Shown in pieces: positions 46,393-58,800 of a stretch of 64,000 nucleotides of DNA; position 1 is the stretch's first letter, and every line of letters begins with the position of its first letter. The DNA lies in NCBI GenBank assembly GCA_963693085.1, contig OY856409.1:665475591-665539590 (forward strand). The letters are read 5' to 3'. Under the pieces are notes generated by a model. The model was not told where the DNA came from and searched no databases. It was given only the letters and a program-made list of their open reading frames with translations. Source of the DNA: Alisma plantago-aquatica (Eukaryota; Streptophyta; Magnoliopsida; Alismatales; Alismataceae). Position numbers and translations under genes: made by a program.

Positions 46393-47110
46393 TTGTACGT
46401 ATTGAAGTCATGTAAATAATTCCAACTCCCTCCAAAAATTATAGGAGGTTAAAGAGTTACATGTATCCCAATGCCACACTCAAAGGCATAACAAGTCACC
46501 CAACTATCTAACATGTAGCTTGTGTTTAACACATTTACACATTTTTACAACAATACTACTCACACTCTTGGTTGTAACTCCATGTCTTCTATTATTCCTT
46601 TCGCTCCATATATGGTAGTAAAGTGCAGAAAATAGAAGTATATTCTTGTCTTCTCTCCCACAACAAGTAATCATCCTAGTGGATTCCTCCTTAAAAGGTG
46701 TTTGCACTCAAAATTCCATGCATATCAGCTTCCACATTTCTTTTGTAAATTTTCATCTCCCAAATAGGTGGTTAAGAGTCTCTTCATCTTCATTACAAAG
46801 CAAGCATATATTAGAAACATCATTATTCCACATATGTATCTTATCAAGTGTAGCTAGATTTATTGGAATTAGGTAAATATATCCTAACATCCTCCTAAAA
46901 TTATATGAGGTAAAGAGTACTTGTAGGTCGAATGCCATACATCTAGAACAGAGTTACAACTCACTCGTCTATCTAATATGTAATTTATGTCTAACACATT
47001 TACATATATTTATAGCAATACTAGTAGCCTCTGTAGCAGCTCCTTGGTGTCTTCTGGCATTCCTCTCTTCCATATATGATAGCATAGACCAGCAAATAGA
47101 AGTGTGGCTA
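46393..47110 (-). mobile_element. 5'-truncated LINE copy B, with a short LINE copy C inside or next to it
   Basis: About 46400-46860 has the 3' end signature (GTAAATAATTCCAACTCCCT on +), the YHIWSERNNRRH motif and a zinc-type motif (ICLLCNEDEETLNHLF). At about 46863 a second 3' end begins (AGGTAAATATATCC), running to about 47101. GTGTAGCTAGATTTA (46848-46862) and GTGTGGCTAGATTTA (47101-47115) bracket copy C like a 15-bp target duplication with one change. So copy C is a severely truncated, about 240-bp insertion. Confidence 0.72.
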
Positions 47111-47233
47111 GATTTATGTATGTATGTATGTATGTATGTACGTATGTATGTATGTACATATGTATGTATATATGTATCTATACATACATATATATACATA
47201 TATATACATACATATATATATATAATATGTATA

Positions 47234-47305
<72 letters not shown>
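47111..47305. repeat. TATG/TA microsatellite, tail of LINE copy D
   Basis: TATG units, then a long TA run, then three TATG units before the 3' end of the next LINE at about 47310. Open frames over it, made of Tyr, Ile, Met and Val, are artefacts of repeat translation. Confidence 0.93.
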
Positions 47306-47313
<8 letters not shown>

Positions 47314-48049
47314 AGAATTAGACAAATATATTCTGACTTCCTCCTAAAATTATAGGGGGTCAAGAGTTACATATAGCCCAACTCCATACAAAAAAAATAA
47401 AGAGTAGAGACATCACATTACTAACTAATGTACAACTTGTGTTTGACACATTTATATATTCTTACAACAATTATGGTTGGATTTGTGGCTAAACCTCCGT
47501 GTCTACGTGCATTCCTTTTCTCCCATATTTGGTAGCATAAAGAAGCAAACAAGATCTTCTTTTTATCACTTTTCCCACAACTAGATAGCATTCTTCATGG
47601 CTCTTCTTTCAGCTCCTGGTGCAATCTGAATTTTTCACATACAATCTCCCAAACCTCCCTTGTGAATTTTCCTCCTCCTCCTTACATAGTAAGAAAACAA
47701 TAGAAATATCTTGGTTCCACCATGTTTTTTATCTAGTATAGCTAAGGTGTTGCGTATAATTTTATATATGCACATGCTCCTCTTTGGAATGTGAATTCCA
47801 GCCCATACCTGCTCCATGTGTTTGTCTGTTGCCACTCTAGATTGTGTTACTTCCCATTAGTTGATCTTCATATCTTTGAGTTTCCATCCTCCTACCTCAT
47901 AGGGGTCAAACTAAGGTCTAACCTGTTGCCACTTCTCCATCATTACATTGATTGTGCGTAAATCTCCTTCTCTTGTTCTTGGTATGAAGTCCAGTCCAGT
48001 TGGATATCTTTATCTCATCCACTTCCCCCAAGTAGGCGTGCCCTACTGA

Positions 48050-49250
48050 TATATAATAATTCTTCTCATTGTTCCCCACTTTTCTATATCTCTTGGTGCT
48101 TTCAAGTCAAACCCACCTTTATCTTTCAGGAGTGCTATGCATGCATATCTCATTAGGTGGTACGTGCTAGCTCAAAAGAAGTTTGCCATCTTCATTTCCA
48201 TTCTATCCAAAATTGGACCAGGAATCTCTCCTTGTTGCACCCAAAAGATGAGGAGTCACTCAATCGTAGCCTTCAAAAGAGTAGCTCTTCCATCCATGGA
48301 CGTTCTCTGTGTTGGCCATCTGCCAATCATTTCCTCCAATTTTTCCATGATCAACAAAATCTTTGACATGTAAATTGCCTCCCTCTAGAGGAAAACCCAA
48401 ATATTTTGTAGGAAACACCCCCAACTCCAGTCCCATTGCCTCCTTTAGTCAATCTTCCATTAGGTAGTAGTTCTTAGAAAGGAAGATATGAGTCTTGTGT
48501 GCATTAATGCACAACCCCGCCTATTCCCCGAACATCCTCAATAGCTCCTGCAAGTTCCCCAAAGTGTTTTGTTTGCCTTCCACAAAACAAAGAATGTCAT
48601 CTACAAAGATCAAGTGTGTCATCACTTTGGTTCCATACACTATATATAGTTTAATCACCTTCCCTCTTTCTTCCTCTTATATCTTCTGGGTGAAGTACTC
48701 CATGACAATCATAAAGAGCAAAGGAGAGAGTGGGCCCCCTGGCATAGTCCATTACCTCCTATGAACATACCTGCCAAAGTACCATTCACCAAAATAGAGA
48801 AGCTAGTAGTCCCCACACACTATTTCATCTAGCCAATGCATTGCTCATTGAACCCCATCTTCTTCATGATCCATCATAACTTGTCCCATCTGACACTATT
48901 ATAAGCTTTAGAAACATCAAACTTTAAGCATGCCTTCTTGCTCCCTCTCATCACATCGTAGTCCTATAAGAACTCCCCTGCCAGCAAAGCACAATCACTA
49001 ATACTCCTCCCTGCCAAAAATGCTCTCCGGTTCACTGAAATGAGATAGGGAAGTACTGTCTTCAATCTAGCGGCCAAAATCTTTGCAATAATTTTATATT
49101 ATACAGAGCAACATGCAATAGATCTAAAATCAACAAGAGAAGTTGTCACTTTCTTCTTAGGAATGAGCTCAAAAAAGGAGTGATTGACCTGTCTAAACAT
49201 ATTTCCCCCTGCTAAAGAACCATCACTAATATGCAATCATGTCCTCCTTG
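48050..49250 (-). pseudogene. LINE copy D reverse transcriptase region
   Basis: Broken frames with RT motifs: AGRSISDCAL near 49000, KFDVSKAYNSV near 48905, LVNGTLAG near 48790, LIFVDDILCFVE near 48600 (F-V-D-D, keeping both catalytic Asp), NAHKTHIFLSKNY near 48500, and PTKYLGFPLEGG near 48400. Frameshifts and stops separate them, so no working enzyme is expected. Confidence 0.8.
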
Positions 49251-49909
49251 ATGATGTCTCATGTCTTCTTATAGAAAAAAGCAATAAAACCATATGAACC
49301 TGGAAACTTATTACTGCCAATACTCCACAATGCATCTTTGACTTCTTGCTCATTTGTTTACCGTGTGAGGATATTATTATGAGTTCTTGCCAATTTAAAC
49401 TTCCACTCCATCTTCTCCTCTTCCATCTCATCAATGAACTCCTTATCACACATCAACATGTAAAAATGAATAGCCTATTCTTCTAAGTTCTCGTGCTTGT
49501 TGACAACATTCCCATCACTATCAATAAGTTTTGAGATGATGTTGTTAGCCTTTTTTTAATAGCTAAATGATAGAGCTTGGTATTACTATCACCATCTTCC
49601 ATCCATTTCTCCCTAGTATGCTTCTAGTAGAATTTTTCCTCATCCTTCTTTAGGTCCTCCATCATCATTTTTAGCTCACTATCCTTCTTTATCAACTCTT
49701 CATTTAGTTGATCATGTAGCAACAATTTTCTTACCTCCTTACATTCTTCTTTGGTTTCCTTCAGCATATTGGGAATGTTCACATCCTCCTTGGCCCATCT
49801 CCAGAGTGTTCACTTGGTATTAGCCAAATTCTTTGCAAACACATACATCGGATTCCCTGTCACTTGGATATTCTAGCTTTCTTTAATGACATAATTAAAG
49901 TCTTTCCAG

Positions 49910-50849
49910 TCATCCCATTATTTTAGAAACCTGAAAGGTGTTCTGTTCTATTTCTTCTCTATGATATGTACTAATGGGAGCATGGTCACTCATCTTGGAT
50001 CTGCCATCTTTAACATGCACATTAGGAAAGATCTGCAGCCACTCTTCATTTACTAGAGCTCTATCCAGCTTGCTTGCAATTCTATCCTCCAGTTTCCTTT
50101 CAATGTTCCAAGTGAATAAGTCACCACCAACCATGGGAAGCTCAAATAACCAAACCTTATCAATGGTGTGGTTGAAAGTATTAATCACTGCATTCACTAC
50201 TAGCCTTCTACCTATCTTCTTTGGTTACAGTCGGACATTGTTGAAGTCACCAAACACCAACCACGTGAGAGATATCTGCCTAGATAAATCTATCAACTCT
50301 TTCCACAAGCTCTACCTCCTATTTTTCATCATTATGAGCATAGACAGATATCTCTCATGTGAAAGTATTAATCACTGCATTCACTACTAGCCTTCCACCT
50401 ATCTTCTTTGGTTGCAGTCGGACATTGTTGAAGTCACCAAACACCAACCACGTGAGAGATATCTGCCTAGATAAATCTATCAACTCTTGCCACAAGCTCT
50501 ACCTCCTATTTTTCATCATTATGAGCATAGACAGTTGTCGGACACATATGTAATCCACATGCATTCCTACAAGCCACTGTAATATGTGGATCTGACATCT
50601 ATATCACAGTAGCCTGGCAAACATTCAATTTCCATGCAATGCAAACTATGGACAACTCAGAGCACTCTACATTGGATACATGTTCCCAACCTTGATGGAA
50701 TAGTATCTAATGCTATTACTATTTTGCATCCTTATTTTTGTTTCTGCCAATGCCACCAAGGAATGCCCACTAGAAGCAATCCACTCCCGGATCTCCTCCT
50801 TTTTATTCCAGTCACACCCACATTTGATATTCCATAAGAGCATGGACAT
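49910..50849 (-). pseudogene. LINE copy D endonuclease region with internal duplication
   Basis: The start MLLWNIKCGCDWNK (Asn of the active site) and AETK (Glu) are at 50849-50740. The later part GGDLFTWNIERK and LDRALVNEEW is at about 50120-50040, and MSDHAPI (catalytic His) at about 49985. A 187-bp tandem duplication (50174-50360 and 50361-50535) interrupts the order. Dead by stops. Confidence 0.8.
50174..50535. repeat. 187-bp tandem duplication inside the LINE
   Basis: Unit starting GAAAGTATTAATCACTGCAT at 50174 and again at 50361. Visible changes are CTTCTACC/CTTCCACC, TTACAGTC/TTGCAGTC and TCTTTCC/TCTTGCC. The second copy is about 175 bp and then joins ordinary LINE sequence. Confidence 0.93.
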
Positions 50850-50999
50850 ATCAAAGGTTCTTGATTTCCCTAGTACACCAACCCAACTCCTTCATGTGGT
50901 CCTTCCTCTTCACCTCCAGTTCCTTCTGTTCTTTTGTTGCTCTATCTTCTTTATTAGAGTCAGAGAGAGCTTCAAAGCTATTTGTTGTATCTAAGATGG

Positions 51000-52042
51000 T
51001 GCTCACCCCCACATTTTTGGGAATGGTAGATCTCTTGGGTCATTTCCTCTTTGAAGTAGAGATGAATTCTTCTTCCATTGTAGTTCCTCCTCAAAAAATT
51101 TAACCCATCTTTGGTGTGCCACTGTCATCCACAGAGCCATGGCTGATATTAGTATCAGGAGCTTCTTGCCTATCTACCTCCATGTGTGTCCCTACTAATC
51201 CATCACAAGGGCTAGCCTCAGTGCTTGGCACACCATCGCTGAGCCCTTTCTCCTTCCATACCTACATGAGCACTTTCTTCTTCCCCTTGTTTGTGTGATC
51301 TATCTTCTCCTTCATTCTTGCATCACATTGCTAGTTTCTATGCCTAAAAGCACAGCATCCAACTGCCCGTCATAGGAGATATCCACTAGAATAAGATCAC
51401 GACCTTAGACGTTCAACCAAACTCTCTCCGGTGCTTTCTTCTCCACTTTTAGTTCCACAAGAACTCATGCCTCATCTGATGCCATTGAGCGATTGTTGAT
51501 GTGCAACACCTTCCCCATGCCAACGGTGATAGTCCCCACCACCCACAAGGTCCATGGATGCTGATTGATTTCAGTGTAATCTAATTTGGGGCCAGAATTC
51601 ATCTCCGTGTTGGTAATCCTTCATCACCACTAGTTGGGTGTCAAACCAGTGAGGTCCAAGGTTTAAAATCACTCTCTTATCTTTAGAGTTGTTGAATAAG
51701 ATTAGGAAGATACCGTTCCCACTCATCAACACCTTGAATGAACCTTTTGGTCTCCATGTCTGACGTATCCATGCTTGGAAGTGTGGATAGTATGGTCTCT
51801 TGCCCAAGGCGTAATCCATGATGGTGAACTCCCATATGTTGCACATCAATCGAACTCCTCCAAATCTAGATCGATGTAAACTTTTCCATCAGAACATATA
51901 AGCTTCGAGAAACATTCCATGGTGTTGCACAGTGGTGGTTGCTTCTACACCTGGCATGAAGCCTTCCTGGTGCCCTGCTCTTCCCTTCCAACTATCGACT
52001 CTGACTCATTATTGTAGGGAATCGTTGTCTTCCCACGTCCAT
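51000..52042 (-). pseudogene. LINE copy D ORF1, DUF4283-type, C-terminal part
   Basis: About 51849-51571: GKRPYYPHFQAWIRQTWR, GNGIFLILFNNSKDK and GPHWFDTQLVVMKDY, a DUF4283-like domain. A zinc-knuckle remnant (GCCAFRHRN, then QC) lies near 51365-51320. The 5' part of the ORF lies at 54303-54520 beyond the solo LTR. Frames are broken. Confidence 0.8.
52038..52042 (+). repeat. Target-site duplication of the solo LTR, left copy
   Basis: TCCAT, repeated at 54298-54302. Confidence 0.85.
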
Positions 52043-54297
52043 TGTAACATACTGAAACCTAGGAATTAATCTTATTCCAGGGTTGATAACTTAGAACCCT
52101 TAGTTTTTGGAGGTTTAGCCAAACAAGGTTTAAAATATTCTCTTTGGTGACCTTAAATATATTAGTGCATGCATAAATCACATTAAAATGTAGAATTTAA
52201 ATTAATATTACCCAATACCTTCAATTTAATCATAAAAGCAATAAAAGGTACATAGGATATGTTCATAAAAGAGTAAGTGTTCATAATGGAGAATAATGGG
52301 TTATAATTCCACAAAATACGAAATAGATAATGTATTGTGGGATATTGGAGGTATAGATTCGTTCTAGATGTTTTCTACGCCTTAGGGTGCAAGGAAGAGA
52401 AAAAGGGAATCAAAGATAATGCTTAATACACAAATAATGAGATAATAGATTATTAATGGGAGAATTAATAGAAATAATGAATAATTTGTTAAAAGGGTAA
52501 TAATAACCTCAACTTCATTTTCTTGAGATTTCAATTGGTCGAGCTTTGAAAGTCCATAACTAATTAATCCCTAATCAGAAAAAAATTGAATAAATAGTCA
52601 ATAAAATGAGAAAAATGTAAGCTTTCTTTTGGTAAGGTTTTCGTCACCTGAAGAGGTGATTTTAATGGATCTAATTAATAAGTTAATAATTTGTATAACT
52701 CATAATTAATAAACCCTTGGGCCAAAATTTAAAAGTAAAATGTGTTCTAAACTAAAAAATGTATGGTCTTTATAATAAAAATAAATTGGATTCCTGGTTT
52801 TTAGTTTTTTGAAAAAGTATTTTTAAGGATGATTTAATTAACTAAAAATCACCAAAACTAACCCTAAAAGTCAATATCTTCAAAATACTTAATATTATAT
52901 GTTATTTTGATTAGAATACCCTAAATAAGATGATGGTGATGTTTTCAAGACCTAATTTGGTGGTTTGTAGAAAAAGTTGACAACTTTAGGGTTTTGAGTT
53001 CTTAATGAATGCATATGATGCTAATACATGTATATGGTTATTATAATAGGACAAGTGGACTCTAACCTTTCTTAGGATTTTGGAAAGTGTTTTGATTAAG
53101 ACTTTGTGAGAGGTATGTTAGCATCTCCTATTTTTCTTTATTGAACAGTAACCTAAATTGTATTTCTCTTGGTCCTTTGGACAATAACCCAAAAACCACA
53201 TATTATCCTTTAAAAGTGATGCTTCATGTGAAGTACCCTACTTGTTACTGATCTTGTAATCATAATATCTTCTTGACTTTCTTTTGGAATCTTTATTATG
53301 CCTTGTTCATTATGAAACTCAATTTGTTACTATATGCCCACTTTGAGGTGGTTGTTTATGATGATCACTTATGTGGTGATTAAATTGTAAATCTGAGTAT
53401 ACCTTTTTACTTGCCTCCCTATTAAGCATGTTGTGTGACTCAGTATCCCTAGAGTAATATAATTTGCATTGGTTTTGGGTTATGTGCCCTTATTGTTTAT
53501 TTTGGGATGGTGGTTATGTACCCCATACCCAGGTTTTAACTTTATGGGGGTTGGCCCAAATTTTTATATATATTGGGAGTTTGGTTATGTGCCATTCTCT
53601 ATCAGGTTTCAACTTTATGAGGGTTGGCCGCCAATTGTTATATATGTTGTTCTAGTGCTATGTTTATCTCACCTACATGCAGGTTGTTATGGGTTTTGTA
53701 CCCTAAAAATATTATGTGTGCTTTTGTGGCACCACTTTTGTTATTGTTTTAATGGCAAGTATCCCTTTTATCATATGTTTGATATTCTTTCCTTTTATGC
53801 CCGATTGGGTAGTTCTTATCTTTTTGCATGGGAAGCCTTCTCTACTTGTTGTTCCTTTTTCTTAAAATATATAATGCTCAATTCCTTTTTAGCATGCTCA
53901 TACCAGCATTTTTCTAATATCCTATTTTCTTTTCCATTTATGGGGTACGCTTCCAACCCCAGGTGTTGAACAAGGAGGAGGAGATCTAGGAAGACCTGGA
54001 CCACAAAAAGGATAGCTGACTTCGTGGGAGACCTTGCTTGAAGTTGTTAGGTGATCCTCAGCTAGATCTACATATGTTATTAGTTTTCCTTTATGTCACC
54101 ATGTGTGGTGAAAGTTAGTATGATAAGTTTCCTTGTAATGGTTAGATATACCTTTCAATTCCGTTGCTACTTGTGTTATGATACAATCATGTTAAATAAA
54201 TTTGGTTTCATCCCCTTTTGAGAAAAAAATTGTAGGTGGATGGTGCCCTATTTATTTTTAGTAGGGAGTGGATCCCTATGGGATCCCACTCCTTACA
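52043..54297 (+). mobile_element. Solo LTR (Ty3/gypsy-like), inserted in LINE ORF1
   Basis: 2255 bp starting TGTAACATAC and ending CTTACA, with perfect 5-bp inverted ends TGTAA/TTACA, flanked by TCCAT on both sides. No PBS, PPT or coding part is near, so it is one LTR left after LTR-LTR recombination. AATAAA near 54196 suggests + orientation. It ends with a hairpin-like inverted repeat at 54265-54292 (GGAGTGGATCCC and GGGATCCCACTCC). The start resembles Tekay-type LTRs, but the rest was not matched to other LTRs here. An open frame at 53469-53969 inside it has no recognised domain. Confidence 0.87.
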
Positions 54298-54302
54298 TCC
54301 AT

Positions 54303-54520
54303 TGCTGCAGGCACCCCATCACTAGGGTTAGCGTTCTTGGCGCCACTATTAGCTCCTATGTTCTCATGTGTGTTTGGTGGCTTAGTGTTGGTGGGTGGGG
54401 ATGTGGTAGTGGTGAGGTGTGGACGAAGGCAACCAGAGTGGTTGACGATGAGGGTCGCCATGCCCGAAGGACCTAGTCGCCTTAGTGACCACCTCGACGA
54501 TGCCTTAGGGTAGATATGCA
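54303..54520 (-). pseudogene. LINE copy D ORF1, N-terminal part
   Basis: Continues the sequence cut by the solo LTR. On the minus strand it codes a Pro/Thr/Asn-rich stretch (about 54460-54340), as is common for the start of plant LINE ORF1. It becomes unclear near 54520, where the TATG run begins. Confidence 0.6.
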
Positions 54521-54522
54521 CG

Positions 54523-54556
54523 TTAGCATGTATGTATGTATGTATGTATGTATATA
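54523..54556. repeat. TATG microsatellite, tail of the SINE
   Basis: ATG(TATG)n TATATATG precedes the 3' end of the SINE on the + strand, so it is the tail on the minus strand. Confidence 0.82.
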
Positions 54557-54712
54557 TGCATGGAATTAAGAGAAGCATTGTCTCCCCCTCTCCCATGCTC
54601 ATAGAGGAGGTCGAATGCTTGAGATGGTGGTAAATCAAGGTGGCAACTGGGATTTGAACTCGGGTCCCTTTGTTAGGAGACATCGTTCTTGGCCACTTGA
54701 GCCACTCCTTGT
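54555..54712 (-). mobile_element. tRNA-derived SINE
   Basis: On the minus strand, an A box TGGCTCAAGTGG (54704-54693) and a B box GAGTTCAAATCCC (54661-54649) are about 32 bp apart, as in tRNA promoters. A unique 3' region of about 90 bp and a CATACATACA-type tail follow. The A and B boxes would drive Pol III transcription. There is no tRNA-like acceptor closing, so it is not a functional tRNA. The tail looks like those of the nearby LINEs. No clear target duplication was found. Confidence 0.72.
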
Positions 54713-55519
54713 TGGTTGTGTGTATGTATTTGAATCAGGTAAATATATTCTGACTTCCTCCTACAAAATAGTATAAGGTCAAGAGTTACATGAAGGCCCA
54801 ATGACATACATTCAAAAATAAAAAGGAGCAACAACTCATACGCTATCTAATGTGTTACTTACATTTAACACATTTACAAATTTTTACAGTTATACTCCTT
54901 TCTTTTAGAATTCTTATGGCATTATGTTCCTCCCAAATATGATAGTAGAGAGCAGAAAATAAATTCTTCTTTGTGTCCTCTCTTCCACAACTTGTTACCA
55001 TTTTCCTCGGGTCCATTTCCAGCATGAAGTGCAGCTAAAACTCTTCACATATAATCCTCCAAACCTCCTTTGTAAAACTGCGTCCTCCCACCAGATGATC
55101 ATGGGACTCATCCTCCTTCTTCTACATCAAACACTACATTGAGACATGATAGTACCATCCAAGTAGCTTGTCCAGGGTGGCCAATGCACTATGCAGAATT
55201 GTGTAGATGCACATGCTCCATTTCAAAACAAAACTACCCGTCCATATCTATCTACAAATGTGTCTTTTGTTGCCCTTATCTGTGTTATTTCCCACAGATT
55301 TATCTTTGTTTTTTTAAGCCTCCATGTCCCTTGAGCATGAGGCTCAAAGAACTGTCTAATCTGCTACCATAATATTGTCATGACATTGATAGAACATGAG
55401 TATATGTCCCTTATCTTCGGTTTAAAATCTAGCCCTCTAGGATATCTCTCTCTCATCCATCTCCCCCATGTTGACGAGCCTTCCTGTAAGATTATAATTC
55501 CCCATATTGTCCCCCACTT

Positions 55520-56060
<541 letters not shown>

Positions 56061-56109
<49 letters not shown>
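56061..56109. repeat. TA microsatellite, right flank of the MITE
   Basis: About 24 TA units. LINE sequence resumes after it with GGGTGTTTTCAG. Confidence 0.92.
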
Positions 56110-56113
<4 letters not shown>

Positions 56114-57022
56114 GTTTTCAGATTCAAGCCACCTTCCTCCTTAGGTAAAGCCAATCTTGCATATCTCATCGGGTGGTAGTCGCTTTCTCATAGAAAGTTT
56201 GACAACTTCATCTCCATTTTGTCTAGAACTGAACTAGGAATCTCTCCTTGTTGCACCCAGAAAATAAGAAGCCCCTCTATAGCTGCACGTATCAGAGTTT
56301 TTCTTCCCGCCATGGATGTCTTTTGTGATGGCATCTATTGATCATTTCCTCTAGTCTATCCATGTAATAAGTAAAGTCCTTTAACTGTTGGTTGCCCCCC
56401 ACAAGCGGAAAGACAAGATATTTTGTAGGGAACTTTCCTGTCTCTACACCCATTGCCTCCAGTAACCTATCTTCCACTTGGCTGTAATTTTTGGAGAAAA
56501 AGATGTGTGTTTTGCTTGCATTCATGCAAAACCATGTCTGTTTCCCAAAATCTTTCAATAGATTCTATAGGTACTCTAGAGTATTTTGTTTTGCTTCTAC
56601 AAATACCAACATGTCATCTACAAATATTAGGTGAGTGAAAACTTTTGTACCATGTACAATGTAAGGCTTATCTCCTTTCTTTTTTCTGCCATCTACATTT
56701 TCTGTGTGAAATATTCCATAACAATCACAAAGAGGACAGGAGATAAAGGGTCCCCTTAGCGCATCCCATTGCTACCTCTGAACATTCCTACAGATATGCC
56801 ATTGACTAGAATAAAGAAACTAGTAGTTCAAACAAACTACTTCATCTAGCTGATCCATTATTCACTAAATCCCATTTGGTGCATGATCCACCACAACTTT
56901 TCCCATCTGACACTATCATATTCTTTGGACACATCCAATTTGAGATGTGCCTTCCTACTTCCTCTCATGACATTATAATCTAGTAGGAATTCTCCACCCA
57001 AGAGAGAACATTCACTAATGCT

Positions 57023-57058
57023 CCTTCCTTCCTTCCTTCCTTCCTTCCTTCCTTCTTG

Positions 57059-57134
<76 letters not shown>
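57023..57134. repeat. TTCC repeat followed by TA repeat
   Basis: About eight CTTC units (57026-57055), a short TTGTATGT, then a run of about 36 TA units to 57134. The TA run is probably the tail of the LINE fragment that follows. Confidence 0.92.
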
Positions 57135-57139
<5 letters not shown>

Positions 57140-57467
57140 ATTGGGTAAATTTTATCTAAAGCACCTAACAAAGTTAGGTCAAAATACATAGTGGTACCTT
57201 GCTACAATACTCAACTCTAACCAATAGAAGTTATCTATACATTGACTATATTTATATAGAATTTAAAAATCCTTTTTGCAATATTGTTCACGCTCCTATG
57301 CTTGATGTTATGCTTTCTGTCATTCCTTTCTCTCTAGATATAAAAATAGATTGATGAGTATATCATTAGAATCTTCCTTTTTAAGTGCCCCTGTATCCTT
57401 ACATAGATATCATATCATCCCCTTTGATTCTTTCAATCTTAGACATGTGAACCCAGTGAGGAGCATG
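57135..57467 (-). mobile_element. 5'-truncated LINE copy F
   Basis: About 330 bp starting with the 3' end form TTGGAATTGGGTAAATTTTA (on +), as in copies B, C, D and E. Only the 3' untranslated and the last coding part remain. Its right edge is set by the inferred LTR start at 57468. Confidence 0.65.
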
Positions 57468-57639
57468 TGATGAATGAATATTCATCAGGAAATCCATTTT
57501 CCATCCTGGACTCGTTTTAACTCAATACATCCAATTTCACTTACTAAATAACAAAATGTGCAAAATTACTTAATTGGTCCAATTATCATGATTTTAATGG
57601 AATTTGTGTTGATTTGATGCATGTTTCATCCATTTGGTC

Positions 57640-58750
57640 TGACCAAATGGTTTCATCCATACAGTCTCAAGACCGAATGAACATGTTCACGTCAAGATCA
57701 TTTGGAGCTGGGTCTGCAAGACCGTTTGATAAGTTACGGTCTGTGAGACCGTTTGAAGGGTTTCGGTCTGCGAGACAGTTTGGAGGCAGGAACGCGGGGC
57801 CGTTTGGATGTCGAGGTCGCATAAACCGAATGGACATATTCGAAGACCGTTTGGAAAATGCTAAACGCAAGACCGTTTGGAGGTCTACATTCGGTTTCCA
57901 AACCAGATGAAACATGCATGCATATGTCAAACCGTTTGAGCAATTAATACAAGACCGAATGGCAAATTCAAGACCGAACGGCCAATTGTTAATTCAAAAC
58001 CGAATGGCCACTCCCTATATCAAGACCGTTTCTGATTGCTCAGGCTGATTGTTTACATGCAACCCACGTGAAGATCAATTGGAATTAGCTACTGCATGAA
58101 GACCGAATGGCCTAGTAGCAATGTGAAAACTGATTGGATTAGCAATGCAAACCGTGAAGAATGCATGCATGGAAACCGTTTAGGAAATGAAGACCAAATG
58201 GATTAAGGTATGCTGACCATTTGCTGCTTAATTAGCTAGACCGTTTGGAATTAGCTGCTATGCGAAGACCGTTTGGGATTGGATATGCACGAGGACCGAA
58301 TGATCATAGCAGTCGTGAAGACCGTTTCCAGCCAGCATGTGAAGACCGAATGAACCGCATGCAATGGCTGCATCACGTGCATGCAAACCAAATCAACACT
58401 TGCACATTGACCGTTTGTTAATCATGAACGAGCAGTAGACCATTTTTGTTGCTGAAACTGAATGAGCTTGACGTGCATGCATGCAGCTCAAGGACCGAAT
58501 GATCACAACAATTCAAAATTGTTTGCTACTCGAAGAACATGAAACCTTTTGGATTTGTTGGGATATGAAACCGTTTGGGTAAGCAAATAACATGCAGACT
58601 GAATGACCAATTGTTAAATCAAGACCGAATGGCCAATTGTTAATTCAAGACCATTTGGATTAGATGCATGAAGACCAAAACACGTGAAGACAGTATGCTC
58701 AATACATGCAAACCGTTCAAACCAAACCGTTTGGACAATTATAAGCAAAC
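57640..58750 (+). repeat. GACCGTTTGG/GACCGAATGG short interspersed repeats
   Basis: About 25 occurrences of GACCGTTTGG, GACCGAATGG or near forms in 1.1 kb, mostly in the same orientation, with irregular 20-60 bp spacing. The first form is the right half of the palindrome in the LARD-2 and chromovirus LTRs. Confidence 0.9.
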
Positions 58751-58788
58751 TGTTTGGACTCACACCAAAAGCATGAGGCCCAGATATG

Positions 58789-58800
58789 TGCCTATAAATA
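58789..58800 (+). promoter_or_regulatory. Putative TATA box of the Athila-type LTR
   Basis: GCCTATAAATAG, followed by a GC-richer leader. Position about 1.3 kb into the inferred LTR. Start of transcription not visible. Confidence 0.5.

Larger units (their letters stand above)
47306..54520 (-). mobile_element. LINE copy D, near full length, decayed, split by a solo LTR
   Basis: Minus strand, 5' to 3': ORF1 N-terminal part (about 54520-54303), solo LTR, rest of ORF1 (52042-51000), ORF2 endonuclease (50849-49910), RT (about 49250-48060, with a FVDD-type box at about 48590-48612), RNA-binding C-terminal region (47835-47635), 3' untranslated end and tail. Many stops and frameshifts. Related to, but distinct from, the LINE at 27049-45117: both ORF1 proteins have GKRPYYPH and WIR motifs. 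Confidence 0.82.

Noticed and set aside
47102..47363. Open frames rich in Tyr, Ile, Met and Val
   Set aside because: Translation of TATG and TA repeats.
53469..53969. 166-residue frame in the solo LTR
   Set aside because: Hydrophobic, AT-rich, no domain, inside an LTR that lacks genes in general.
54649..54704. Functional tRNA gene
   Set aside because: Only A and B boxes are tRNA-like; no acceptor stem or anticodon loop closes. Better read as a SINE head.
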